The notes under the pieces were generated by a model. The model did not search any database, had not been told where the DNA came from, and worked only from the letters and a program-made list of their open reading frames with translations. This document shows, piece by piece, positions 1 to 12,849 of a DNA stretch of 64,000 nt. Positions within the stretch are counted from its first letter, which is position 1. Each line of letters begins with the position of its first letter. The stretch comes from Muricea muricata (lineage: Eukaryota > Cnidaria > Anthozoa > Malacalcyonacea > Plexauridae): the NCBI GenBank assembly GCA_963855995.1, contig OY979727.1, forward strand, positions 11,090,946 to 11,154,945, read 5' to 3'. Both the position numbers and the translations under genes were made by a program.

Positions 1-122
1 GAAATGTAGACATTCATAAAACATTGGTTATGTGTTAAAATGTCTGGTGTCTTCTTCAGCATTCTTCAGAATTTCCTCATGGTGTAGTAGAAGTCTGAAC
101 ATGATGTTATTGTTCTTTATAG

Positions 123-3100
123 ATGCATCATAGAGAGGGTCACCCACCCAACAACCACCCTCAAGACTTTCCCTACATGGGCCAGTCACGACCGGCAAAC
201 TATGCCACTCACCCAGCTGCTAATCAAAGGTAAGCTCATTGTATTTAATGATGAAGTCAGATGCATGAGTATTTCTTGTATTACTGTGCTCTCAGATAAT
301 TTTTGGAAACAAGGTGCTGGCCCCTTTATGGGTTACTGTATTTCTGTACCTGTTACGTAACGTAGTGTTGCGTTGTGACGCATTACTCTAAATTTTGCTC
401 CGTATAATGCCAGACAAAATGCCTCCAGGCTAATTTTGCACAATTCTAATTTTTGACTTGGTGGTGTTTTTTACCAAGACAGGCATATGTGACTGTATTG
501 AGTTGAAAAACAACTTGTATTCTTGGGTTTCACGTAACGTCATAAATTTCACTGGGGATCAACTCCAAATCGAGACACTGTCATCAGACTGAAAAAAATT
601 TTCACTGTATGTGTTGACCTTGTGTTTGGCTGCAAATGTGTGCAATTTCGTGAGATTTTCTTGCTCCAGTGCAGTACAATCATCAATACATTTTGGGTTG
701 ACCCCCATTCAGAATTACTGAAAAAGGTTCCAGTGAAACCCAAGAATTGATAAAAAGCTTTTTAAAGAATGTGTGCTGATAATTCCGAAAATATCCGTCT
801 GAGGCAAAATTCCTGCAAACGTACTATATTACAAGGTGTTATGTTCGTAGAGGCCATCCTGGATCACGAGTTACCGGTTCGATGCCACCTAAACAAATGA
901 TTAAACTAGAAGATTCGCCAAGTGGTTATGTTCGTCCTTCAATTGTGAACGAAGAAGATATCCGTGCTATGGACGCAGAAGATGTGGAAGATGGTGGTTG
1001 GGCTGGTGCACAAGAAGAAATTGATTACTCTGTGAAATTGAATTTTGATGACGATGAGGCACCTTCTGCCGGTGACCATGGTGGAAAATCATCTGGTAGA
1101 GAAACCAAACCGGCTGATCCTGTCAGTGAACCACCACAACACCAAGGAGAAAGGGTTGTCAATGGACAAACAAATAAAGCGCAAGTATGTTGTAGTTATG
1201 CTTTCCTTTTAGAACATACATACGTAAACCGTACACGCAGTAAAGACACGTCCAGTACTCGTCAATGTTTGTTGTAGACTGACTGTAATAACTCTGAAGC
1301 CTTGAAGATTTAATAATCACTATATATGAAAACTGACGCGAATTAGCTCTGTCTACTCAGTGTGTCTAGTATCATAACCTTTAAAATGAAACGAAATAGA
1401 CTAGTTGACTAAATCATTTCTCGTATGAGATAAAATTGACTAGCTGTGCCGCTTTAAAATCTTCAGGTCGATGCCAGGCGTCCACCTGAACCACCAAGAC
1501 AAGCATGGGCAATTCCTTCTGATGGTCATAATAACTTCCAACCACAGTGGAATGATTCCCACAAGCAAGGACCGTATAACATCCAAGGGTACAATGCGCA
1601 AAGGCAATGGGCAGGCCATTTTCCACAAGCACAACAAAGACATACATATCCATTGGGAACACCGCGTGGCCCTTCTGGTCCTGGTGTAAGACAGCAACCA
1701 GAAGATCAAAACCGAGCCGGTAAGTGGCTCGAAACTTCAATCCCATTCTTTTCTGTGTGGGGTATTCCTTTCCTGACTCTCATGTAAAGCGGTTGGAAGT
1801 GTAATCTCTTCACCCGTCGAGCTAAACTTGCTATTATTGCGTATCCATTTCATTATTTTTTTAATATTGATCCCTTGCCTTACAGTAATAGGGAGCTTTA
1901 GCAGCGACTACGATTCAGACTAGATTATGAGATTTTATGGCGTGTGCAGAAGTCATAATGTTGTCGTTTTTTTTCGAATGTTACTTTAGCAGTAAAAAAA
2001 CCTAACGAGAAATAAATTTTTTCAGACTACATTACATTATAATGTGATCGCAACTTCACTTGTACTTAAATGCTTTAGATTTACACTGTGGTTGAAGGCT
2101 GATTTCAGAACTTACGTAGAATGTTAAAGGATGATAACATAGTAAATCACAAAGCCATATATTACACGGAAGTACAAAAATTGACGCTACAATTTCGCGA
2201 TGTAGTTCGCGGTGTTTGTTGACATATCCACGATAGCTAATTTAGCGACAACGTGCCGCTAAAAATTTCCCGTTGTGATTTAGGATATCGCTTGTAAATA
2301 CGAGCCGAATAAACGCCTGAGGCTGTGATAAGTATTTCTGCAGACTATGCTTGAAGAAGAACAACGTAAACTAACTTTCAATGATTTTTAAAAAGTCGTA
2401 GTGAGGACTGCGGGCTTTCACCAAAATGTACTCAAATGAGCGACGGCTACGACTTTTTCTCGTCGGTACGAGATGGCGCACGCATATGGCGTGTGCTTGG
2501 TGCAAAAATAACGGATTTCGTAGTCGCTGCCATTGACCTATAAGTAATTCGGAATGATAAGTCGGGGGGGGGGGGATTGAATCTAATTTGATTCAGATTT
2601 TCAAGTGAAAGCTATTAAAAAGTTGTATTTGATGTAAAAAACTTCAGGCAAAAGAAAAACAACTTAAACATTGAAGGGAAATGTACTGTATTTTAAAAAA
2701 TTGCAGTTGTTTTCGTACTTTGTAGGCATATGTTTTTTCTAGAGTCTTGATAGCTTCAATTTGATATTCGGTCCGATCTTTGGCGTTAAGTATTTCGTCT
2801 CAAAACTCAGAAAGACAAATTTGGCTTCACTCGTTGACTGAACGTTTGTATTGAGTATGCGTTCCGGTTGTATTACAGTTCAATAGTCGCTGCTAAAGCT
2901 CCCTAATAGTAATTTTTAAGAAGATTTCCGTGATTGTGGAGGCCCTGTCTAACTGCATATTTCAATGTCTCAGGTACTACCAATGCTAGTAAGCCTCCAA
3001 ATGAGCGAAGTGCTGCGATTGAACAAGCAAGGCAACGAAAACAGATGGAGGAGGAAGAGCGAAAACGACAAACAGAAGCTGCAGCACATGAGAAATTAAG

Positions 3101-3259
3101 ACTTTTGAATGCGAGAACTCGTCCAGCTCAAATACAAACACAGGATGCTTCTGTTCGGGAACAGACTGGTTAGTAAACACTCTTCGTGCACAATAATTTT
3201 GATTAGCTGACTTTTTTGGTTTATTTAAGTAGCAATCACAAAACAAACATTGTTTATTA

Positions 3260-3329
<70 letters not shown>

Positions 3330-6300
3330 GATTATTATTTAAAAATATATGCACATACACAGTAGCCTTTCACTTGCGTGATTTTCAAAGGGCCATGTTT
3401 TACAATTACAACATTTAACTGCATGACATTACAAATTATTAAGTTAGCTACGAAAATAAGTATTGATTGAGATTCGTCCACCACCTGCAGAAATTCAGAG
3501 GTCAGAATTAACTGTACTTTGCAAACGAAGTTCAGACTATTGCATTGAAAAGTTAGATAACTGGAATGTAAACGTTTACAGAAGTTTTGAGACAGATTTG
3601 ACTGGGTTTTCTATTTTAGTATTTTGAGTTTGTTTGTAATCTATCAGAGAAGTATCATGAATGCATGTTATGGTCTGACTTATATAATATGCCTAAAACA
3701 GCCGGGGTGTAGCGAACGTTTCGTATTTTTCCCAGGTCCACGTTCTCCAGTGTCTCCTGCTGGAAGCGACACGCAAGTTCGAAGAATCATGCGACGTAAA
3801 GATAGTGGAAGTGTGGGCGATGATGATGGAAGCAGCGTCAAGTCTGTTGAGAGTGTTGGCAAAGAGGAGAAGAAAGTTAGTGGTGAGAATCAAATCAACA
3901 AGTCTGTCAAAGAGCGAAAGACGTCGTCGAGTGATCAGCACGAAGAAGCAAAATCTTCACCAATCCAAAAGAACGAAGATGAAAGGACTGTACATCCTGA
4001 GAGGGAGAAAGTAGAGTGCAAATCTTCTGTCACTAAATATCCAAAAGAAATTGTAGAAAAACCAAAGGGTGCTAAAGATTTACCACGTACTGAATCACAA
4101 AATAAGAATCGCGAGGAAGGCAAAGAGGTAGGAAAAGTGTCGGCAACGGTTGGACGAGATGTCAAAAAGCAGGTGGAAGATGCGGGAAAAAGGCCAGAAA
4201 GGAAGAGTAGCGAGAGCAGGCCAAGAAGTGACGAAGCGGCGAGAAAGAAAAGTCAATCTGTAGCTGAGGAATCGCGTAACAGAAATGATTATGAGAGTAG
4301 AAAAGAAAATCTCGAAAGAGGTGGAGATCGCCTTGGTAGCAAAAGTGACCGTGGTAGCAGCGAATCGTTACGTAGCAGAGATAGCACCGAGAAACGCAAG
4401 GAAGACCGTAGGCGACCCGATGATATTAAACGAAAACGTGAAGACTTTGAGCGAAATGATGTACACCTAAACGAACGCGGCAGTCATGCTTCTAACAGAG
4501 GTCGGCTTTACCCTGGTCGAGGACGAGGTACCTTGGGAGGGAAAAGTCATCTTCGTGGCCACCCAAAATCGTACAGTAATGCAAGGACGGATAGAACAGC
4601 CACTCAACGGCGTCCACGAAACGATTCAAAAGATTACGCCGTCGATGACATAAAAACTGTTGCTGCTGAAGAAAAGGGACATGTGAATGAAAGAGTAGAA
4701 GAGGGACGATGGGCTGATGGTGATGGTAACCGACGACAAGGCGAAGGGAATAAACGACAGCCCTACGGTGACAGGCGACAACGGGATGACAGGCGTCAGC
4801 AAGATGATAAACAGCACTTCAAAACGGAAAAGCCACGCCGAGACGGAGATAAACGATATGTTGATGGAGAAAAACGTGAACGCGAGGAGAACAAGCAGCA
4901 AGTCAACGAACGTCGTCGGAATGATTACCACGATTCGCGCTCTTATGATAATAAACATAATGAAAGAAACACAAGAGATATCAGAGACGATAGATCATAT
5001 AAAAGTACTGGAAGGTACCCATCCAAAGGTCCAACTGATCGTGCCGAAAGATACCGGGATAAATCTAAGAACAAGGGTGGTTTTGGAGTGCCTCCGGCAA
5101 AAGAACAACCAAAGAAGAGCGAGAGTGAGGAAAAGTCCAAGGATGAAACCACTGATGTTGTGAAGGCAGTACCTTCTACTACTACTACAGACTCCAAGAA
5201 ATCCAGTGATAAAGAAACTATTTCATTAAATAAAGGAAAAACAAACGAGAGTTCTTTTGTACCGCCTTCGACCAAAGACTGGGATGTCGAATCGAGAGAT
5301 GCCAAAAAAGAATTTGCTCCTGCTGCAATACAGAAGAATGTAGCGGAAACTAAGACTGAAAAACCAGCTGCTACAACAAAAGACACAAGTGCTGATAAGA
5401 ATGTGTCTGAGAAAGTACACCCAGAAAAAACAATTAGTTCGGTAACTGATGTCAAGAAACAACAGGACAACAAAGAAGGCAAGGCTTCTGCTGACATGCC
5501 ATCCAAGAGCGAAACGAAGAGCGGAGAGCGACGTGAGCGTATCGTGTCAAACAGAGAGAATAGAGAGCAAAACAAAGCCCGAATCTCCTCTAAGAATGAC
5601 TCTGGTGGTACAAAGGGTGAAAAGAAACATGACTCTGACAACTATGGTGAAAATCGTCGCAGACAAGATTCAAAGTTCGACGACAGACGGACGCGCCCGC
5701 GCGAGGACATGCGTCGTGAACCATCAAAACGAAACGACGATCGTAAACCTGTTAGGTCAAGTAGTGAAAATTGGGAAAAGGAAATCGAGTCAAGACCAGA
5801 AGTGCGGAAAGAAGCTACTGGCACGCAGTCGATCATTGATGGTAAACGAATTCAAGGGGAGAATCGGAAGGACCGGCGCGATCAACGAGATCAAGAGAGA
5901 TCAGATTATCGTTATAAAAATGAACGAAATCGAAACGACCAACGTGAGCGAACAGATCGTCGTGATGGCACCGAACAACGTGATCGTCGCGATCGCACGG
6001 ATCAGCGTGATCGCCGAGATCGCATTGAACGAGAGCGACCAGATCGTCGTGATCGCACAGAACAAATTGAGGGGGCTAATCAGCGCGATAGACTCAGGCC
6101 TGCGGAACGTGAAAAGGTAGAATCGAACGAAAATCGATGTGATAAACTTCGTAAACCAGATAGCAAAGAAGATGAGCAAAGTAAAGATATTCAACAAACT
6201 GAATCATTACCAGAAAAACAAGGTGCAAACAAAGTAAGCGAAAGAACTGAGAAACAGGATGAAAATTTAAATACCATGAAAAAACAATCTGATAGATTCA

Positions 6301-9300
6301 CCGTGGGCACAGTAAGCCCAGCGTCAGGTCGCCGACGGTTCAACGACACCCGTCGCGGTGCTCCGTCCTCAAGGCGCGGTAGCCGTGGCGGGCTGCGTGG
6401 TCGTGGACGTATATCGGGAAAAGTACCAGAAAGACCTCGTACAGCGTCTAGGGATGATGATGAAAATGATTCTGAAGATTATCATAGTGCGAATTCCTCG
6501 GTTTATTCAGATGGATCAGATTCAGAAGACGAAGACAGACGGAAGGATGAGAGGGGTCAAACTCGGTTTTATTCTTCTAGTGCTCGATCTAGAGGGACCT
6601 ATGGTTCACGCGGAAGGGGAAGGGGAAGAGGAAGTTCGCAGTTGAATCGTGGCCCACGAAAAGTCGAGACACCGCCACGCTTTCAAAGACAAGCAAAAAG
6701 TTCCAGCAGAAGTCGGGGAAAGAGTAATCGAGGAGGATTTTCTTCAAAAGAAAACTGGGATGATAATATTTCAAAGAGCAAAGACAGCAGGAACTCGGAT
6801 GAAGGACCTTTGCCCAAAAAACGTCCCCAAGATATATCGTATTCAAAAGAAAAAGATTCGGATGGTGGTTTAAGAGGACGTAAGACGACTCGTGGTGGTC
6901 ATTCCGGCAGTAAGAGTTCTTTTTTAGCCAAAAAGCAGCAGGAAGCAGTTGAGGGTTCTTCAAGAAAAGGGGGTGGTGTACGCTTTGGCGCTAAGCCGAC
7001 CATTCCTGCTGCTTTGACAACACAGGGTCGTCGCGCAAAAAACGAACCTGCACCAGCAGATGGCGAGGAAAACCTAGAACCTCCGAAGAAGAACCCAAGA
7101 CGTACGGAACCACAGAAAGTAGGGATTGATCATATTGATTTGAGTAATATTGCCGGCTTCATTGATATTGACGATATCGCCCAGCCTGCAAGCGAGGTTG
7201 AACCTGCCTCGCCTCAAAGCGATTTTGTTGAAGTGAAGTCAAAGAGAATGCAAAAAGAACAGAGAGAAAGAGCTCGTGAAGAGGAAGAAAGAAAGAGACG
7301 TGAAATTGAGAAAATGATGCAGGATGCAGTAATGGTAAAGCCCAAGACAAACAAATCTGGCTCGCAGAACAAGCAACACTCCACATCTAAACCGCCTAGG
7401 TTTGCAAGAAACTCCGGAGTGCCGCCCAATGTGGTTTCAAATCTGTCCGCAGGAAATACGTCACCCAGAGGTGCGACTCCTGTAGCTAGTCCAGAAAATG
7501 GTACAATTACTGCTATTTCCTCAACAAACGTCGACCAAAAACGAGCTTCTCCGCTGATGTTGGAGAAACCAAGCTCTCCACCACCACCCCCGATGTTCAA
7601 TGCGTGGACAAAGCCACTTTCTATTACACCCGCAAAACCTCCTGGTGAAACGTCGGCAGAGTTATCCAAATTTGTCCATCCAGATCCATTAGCAGTTGGA
7701 AGTGGGAAGCCTCAGCGGGCTGGCGGTACTCAGCCAAAAGCAGAACCCGAGTTACAAATACAGCTAACATTACCGGATACGTTTCAAGCCATTCCAGGAG
7801 AACGGGATATCGGTGCACAGAGTTCCGAGTCTCGAATGTTCTCCCGAGTTAACGAAACGGATGTAGGCGAGTCTCGTGGTGCACTGACGAAAACAAGCGA
7901 TAAAAGTGTTGGTGAACAATTGGATGAAAAGCAAGCTGATGTCGTGCAATCTGCACGTCCCAATGCACAGAAAGAAGAAAGGAAATTGAATGCACAAAAT
8001 GTTAAAGCATCTGAACCCGGTGATAAGAATTCGGAAAATGACAAACGTCAACCCACTGGCAACAATTGGAAGTCTTCTGTGCGAGCTCCAAGATTTGAGA
8101 AGAATGTCTCAGGAAAACGCAGTACAGATAGCAAAAAAACAAAAGGCGACAATCATACCAAAGATACCAATGGCGAGCCTAAGTCACTACCAGATGTGGA
8201 TAAACTTAAAGAGGTAAGACGCTTGCATCTATTTTATTGTTCAGAAATCAATTTAATCAGTACTAATGTATTTATGCCAACCATTTCCCCATATATTAAA
8301 GAGTAGAGGCCACAAAGAGAGAGTTGAGGCCACAAAGAGAGACAAGTAGACGAGAAATACCGTAAGCTGTTCGTCACTGCGCATGTGGTACTGCTAAAAG
8401 TGGCTTGCAGTACCGGTGGAAATGCTTCTGTTTAGGGCACTGGCTAACAACCTAGCACCCATGACGAATATTCGATACGCGTCCCCGGAAATATTAAAGA
8501 TGGCTATTGATACCGGGTGGGGAAATGGCTAACAACATGGCGCCCATTGACGTATCAGTGACAAATCAACTTGCGCTATTTTGACTGAACATTTCTCTAC
8601 TCTTTGTCCCTATCTTAGAGCATGAGTATTCAGATAGTAACCAGGAAGATGCCGAGCTTGTATATTATAACAACGGAAAAACAGCGTTGTGTCACTCTTA
8701 AAGTGCATATTACACGAAATTTTATATTTTAGAATTACAGACTTCTTACTGCGGTGATTTACGCAGAGTAATTTATTTTTAAAAAACGTGATGCCAAGGG
8801 AATTATTTGAACGTTTTTATACGTGGCCGTGAGGCATAAAACTGTCCTGTGACTGGGAACGAAATTGCACCAAAATGACGTCACTAATGAGATGTATTTT
8901 CTGTTCATTGACTCAATTTGACTCTGGGTAAAACCACTAACGTCATTATGACGTCATTTTGGTGCAAACTCGTTCCCATTCATGGGATAGTTTTTGCCTC
9001 ACGGTCATTTGTTAAAACGTTTAAATAGTCGCCTTAACATTGTATTTTTGAAAAATAAATTACACTGTGATAATCACTGCACAGTGTATTCTGTGACTCT
9101 GAAATATAACATTTCTTGTCATATGCACTTTAATATAGGCAGTTGTTAAAGTGCATATGACACGAAATGTATTTTTTTAGAATTAAATAATTCTTTGTGC
9201 GGTGATTCTGAAATAATAGATTTTGTGTGTTCAGCATTGTCTCACCTAAACATTACAGAACAGTTGCGACACAGCAATGTTTTGGCCTGTTAATAACCCC

Positions 9301-12278
9301 GCTATCATGTTCGTTGTGGGCTAGATAAAGAAGTGGTCGATAAAGAAGTGGTCAAGTCAGCTAGAACTAATAAAACATATATTTACGGTCAATTTACGAA
9401 GAAACCATGAATATATGTATATTTATCTTTTAGAAGAATGATGGTAGACCACGTAGTTCCTCTCGTTCCCGTGATGTCAACAAAACACAGAAAGCAAAAC
9501 CTCAGGTTAAAACTACAAAGGCACAAAACTCAGATGAAAATAGAGACCCAAATATCGAGAGAAATTCACAGGTGTGTTGAAAGTTTTATAACAATATGGC
9601 ATCTTCTTGAAGATTAAAGGTTATTAGTTACAAGCTTGTATTGTAAGTCCGTTAGTGGATGGGTATCACGATTACGATTTACGATTACGATTTATCAAAG
9701 TTAATCAAATTTAGAAAATTCACGAAGATAATACTGTATGCAATATAGCACAGCTAATCGAGGCATACAGTAAAAGACAAATAATTAATACAAATTAAAG
9801 AAGATAAAGGTAAAGATGAAGATAAAGATGTTTACCGTAGAAGCTAAATTATTATGTTCTAAATTGTAGGAGAAAACTGAGAGCGAAGCGCAACAGCAGA
9901 ACATTAATAAACGAGACTCGGTTGAACTTGATGTTCAGTCGATGAGTGAGTCTCTCCTTGATGAAACGCCGCTTGGAGTGCATATGGTGGAAACGTCAAA
10001 AGCTGGATCTGCAAATGCCTCTATGGTCAAGATCAAAACTGAGGATGACATAAAGATGGACTTCGAAATGCAGGAAAAAATGGTCGCTGCCAAAAAGGCA
10101 TGGGAACATAGTTTATCGTCGTCGGTATCTATACAAACATCACAATGGAATGCACCAGTCACGGACGATAAAAATACGGAGACATCGGAGGTCTCAGTTG
10201 TAGATCAAATTCCTAGACGTTCACCTGAACCTGAGGAAAGTTCCGAGCCTCTTGCTACAACACCTCGATTAAAGAAGCCGACAGCCGGCGAACAACAGAA
10301 TGTTTGTAAAGTGAAACCACAACAGCAACAACAACCTGTAAAACCCCTACCTGTTCCCTCTGAAGTACCCGTGGAATATTCCACCGCGCCTGCTGTATTA
10401 GAGAGTCAGGTACAGCCTAGCTATACCGTACCACCACAGCAGGCAACCATATACACCTCAAAACCACAGTATCAATATTCATTTGAGCAACAAGCCCTTG
10501 TCCCAATCAGCCATCAATATGTACAAACAGATATGTCCAGCATACAGAGACATCATGTTTCACCTGTACGACCACAGAACCTACAAGCCGCATCCCCGTC
10601 ACCTCCGCAACGTGCAGGAACCTACCCACAAGGGCAATCTGTAAGTACACCGTCGCCGCTTTCCCATCAACCTTTAATGCAAGATACCTATCGCCCTTTG
10701 ATGCAGACAGCTGCCTTGTACCCAACAAATACCTACGCAGGTAATCAGTATTTCTCCATACCTGTTGTAAGACCTGCTGCTCCACCACAGTACCCGGCGA
10801 CCATAAGCGAAGGTGTAAGTAACTCCATGTACCCCGTGCCAGCCCCGAAATCTCAAAATCCAAGCCACGGTTACGAGACAGCAGTTCCAGCAGCCCAGCA
10901 AGTGTTTCTACCTGTCGAACAGCAGTCCTTTCCAGAGTACGTCCAGTCTCAACGTCCGCATCCAGTTGGTTTTTATAGTGGTAACACAAACCCGGCGAGT
11001 CTGGGTGGTATACCAACACACGTCCAGAAATCTGTAACATTCCCTCCAAGTGACAAATCAGTACAGTCCCAACGCGATAGTCGAACACCCTCCGGGCGAC
11101 AGGAACAATTTACTCCTCCAGAACAATCTGAGATGTCGAAACATATCCATGCTAAACCATTCCAACCTCCAACCAGCCATTCCGGAAACGCTGGCCACCA
11201 GATTCCTGCTAACGTTCGGCAGGTGCCAACAGTATCAGGACATAGTGTCCCTCCAACTTATCACGTAAACAATGCTGTACTAACCATGCAAGCCACTAGT
11301 GCTGCAGCCTTGCAAAGCAGTGTTTCATCCAGCGACCGCACTGGGACATCAGCGATTGTGACTCAAGCGCATGCATTGCCCGTGTCCCGTTTGAGTTTCC
11401 AGCAATATCCTGCAGCAGTTGGATCTTTTCCGCGTCAGTTACAAGTTCCTGTACAACAACTTACAGCACCCAACTACCCAGCAAGCATTGCATATCGAAC
11501 GACTGTCCCTAATTATGCAACCACCACGAGCGTGGCGAACCAAACTGCCGTACTTCTGCACAAGCCAGCGCCGATGATGAGGCAATTAGTGGCAGCTGGT
11601 CGCGGTACACCAGTATCACATCGAATGCCTGAACCCATACAAAGACCCAGCAAGGCCGGATTTCACCTGGGAACCTCGAAAGAAAAGCAGTTAAATGCGC
11701 AACCGCGATTGAAAACCGTCCATCAGCAACCAAGTCGAAGAGCTTTTAACCCGATTACTGCTGCCCAGGCTCCGATGGCAGCGTACCAGTTCCAACCCTT
11801 GCCTGGACCTCAGCAAACAACACAACCACAACAACAGCAACAAATATTTAAAAAGCAGCAACATCAACAGATGTTAAGTGGCGTACAACAATTCTTCGCC
11901 GAAGAAAAAGAAATTGAACATCAAAGAAAACAGAAACAAGCGAACCACGAACGAGAAGTTGGCTCGACCGCAACTAGCAGCGGTGGAGGCAACACTACAA
12001 CAACAACAACAACAACAACAACAACTACGACAACGAACCAAGAAATTAAACCTCAGAAGTCAAAGGATGAGCAGCAAAAGAAACATCGGCCACAGCAGTT
12101 ATTGGACAGAAGGAGCGCCCGCACTGCCCAAATTTCGCCACGGCAAGCTCGGGCCCCAAACAAGCCGAAGCCACCCGGCCCGAAGCGACAACCAATGCAA
12201 CAGCCAGTGCAACAACTGTCAGGAGGTACCCCTCCAAAGACGGACACAGTTAACACAGCAACATCATTAGTGACATAA
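123..12278 (+). CDS. PRRC2: PRRC2/BAT2-family protein, 5'-partial (seven exons in window)
   Basis: Exons by GT-AG borders and unbroken phase: 123-229, 851-1184, 1467-1719, 2974-3168, 3736-8213, 9434-9571, 9870-12278. Together they encode about 2,637 residues ending at TAA. The second exon carries the hallmark of the end of the BAT2 N-terminal domain (GGWAGAQEEIDYSVKLNF followed by an acidic stretch). The exon at 2974 encodes a charged coiled coil (QMEEEERKRQ region). The giant exon 3736-8213 is Lys/Arg/Glu/Asp-rich low complexity with repeated RDRRDR-type runs (about 5870-6070), RGG/RGR clusters (about 6350-6720) and another coiled coil near 7240-7320. The last exon is Pro/Gln/Tyr-rich with poly-Gln and poly-Thr tracts. 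Vertebrate PRRC2 proteins are large disordered cytoplasmic RNA-associated proteins that bind translation initiation factors and favour leaky scanning; that role is family knowledge. The ATG at 123 is probably internal, because the conserved N-terminal part is missing and must lie left of the window. No frame breaks were seen. Confidence 0.88.
1891..2903. mobile_element. DNA-transposon-like element with 20-bp terminal inverted repeats in a PRRC2 intron
   Basis: The 20-mer gggagctttagcagcgacta at 1891-1910 recurs as its exact reverse complement at 2884-2903. Both ends are bordered by TAATA (1886-1890 and 2904-2908), a likely 5-bp target-site duplication. The interior of about 1 kb has no coding frame that I recognise. 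It holds a local hairpin near 2389-2457 and a G run near 2564-2575. It reads as a non-autonomous cut-and-paste element; the superfamily is undetermined. Confidence 0.7.
3254..3340. repeat. (ATT)n microsatellite
   Basis: Nearly uninterrupted TTA/ATT triplets fill this stretch of the intron between the exons ending at 3168 and starting at 3736. On the minus strand they create a spurious poly-Asn reading frame. Confidence 0.95.
8702..9129. mobile_element. Fold-back element with arms of about 200 bp and TTAA ends, plus an extra half end
   Basis: The left arm begins agtgcatattacacgaaat after TTAA at 8698-8701. The right arm is its imperfect reverse complement and ends before TTAA at 9130-9133. 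The two arms stay alignable for about 200 bp each, down to a centre near 8905-8925, so the element is almost a complete palindrome. A third copy of the terminus starts right after a further TTAA at 9146-9149 and runs to about 9230. The element lies in the PRRC2 intron 8214-9433. TTAA targets are typical of piggyBac-type elements. Confidence 0.75.
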
Positions 12279-12849
12279 ATAATGATTTGTTCGACATGAT
12301 ATAGAAACTATAAAAACAAATACATCAATAATTTATATGATGTTGTTTAAATTAAGATTAGCTTGATAAGGTATTGTAAAGATTAGTTTTTACTTGTCCT
12401 TTATGACAAGTTTGCGTTTTTTTTCAAAATGGATACATAAAGTAGGCCACAAGAAATATTTGGTTTACAATTACTTTTCATTGTGGATAAATAAAGATTA
12501 GCAATAAAAAATTGGGCTGATTTATTTATTGAACTTGTATTTTCAGACAATACATTTCGCTCTCCGTGCGTCTTTTCCATTCTAATAAGTACATGGGGCT
12601 ATTTTTAATAAAAAAAGGGTATAGAATTGGGTAAAAAATAGAATAGTTGGGAAGGGTAGATTTTGCAAACACGCCCAAATTACTGTGTTGACAACGAGAT
12701 GTAATTTTCATGTTAGTTTTTGCAAGTGTTGATTCAGAACTGCAATTAACGCAAGTTGCAGTTATTGCCTCCCAGCTTTTTTTTTAAGACAGCTTGGACC
12801 AAGTGTACCACACTCGCACATTTAGTAATATTTTATTTTGAAGATGTTT
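12279..12849. other. Intergenic stretch between convergent 3' ends
   Basis: This 571-bp gap separates the stop codons of PRRC2 (plus) and whirlin (minus). AATAAA occurs on the plus strand at 12489-12494 and 12503-12508, about 210-230 bases after the PRRC2 stop. TTTATT near 12520-12533 offers poly(A) signals for the minus-strand gene. The two 3' UTRs therefore probably abut or overlap. No gene is seen here. Confidence 0.6.

Noticed and set aside
2986..3360. Minus-strand frame with a long Asn run
   Set aside because: Produced by the (ATT)n microsatellite in a PRRC2 intron, overlapping a real plus-strand exon.
4943..6120. Long frames opposite to or shifted from PRRC2 (232 and 223 codons)
   Set aside because: Shadows of the biased Lys/Arg/Glu codons in the giant exon. 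They match no family.
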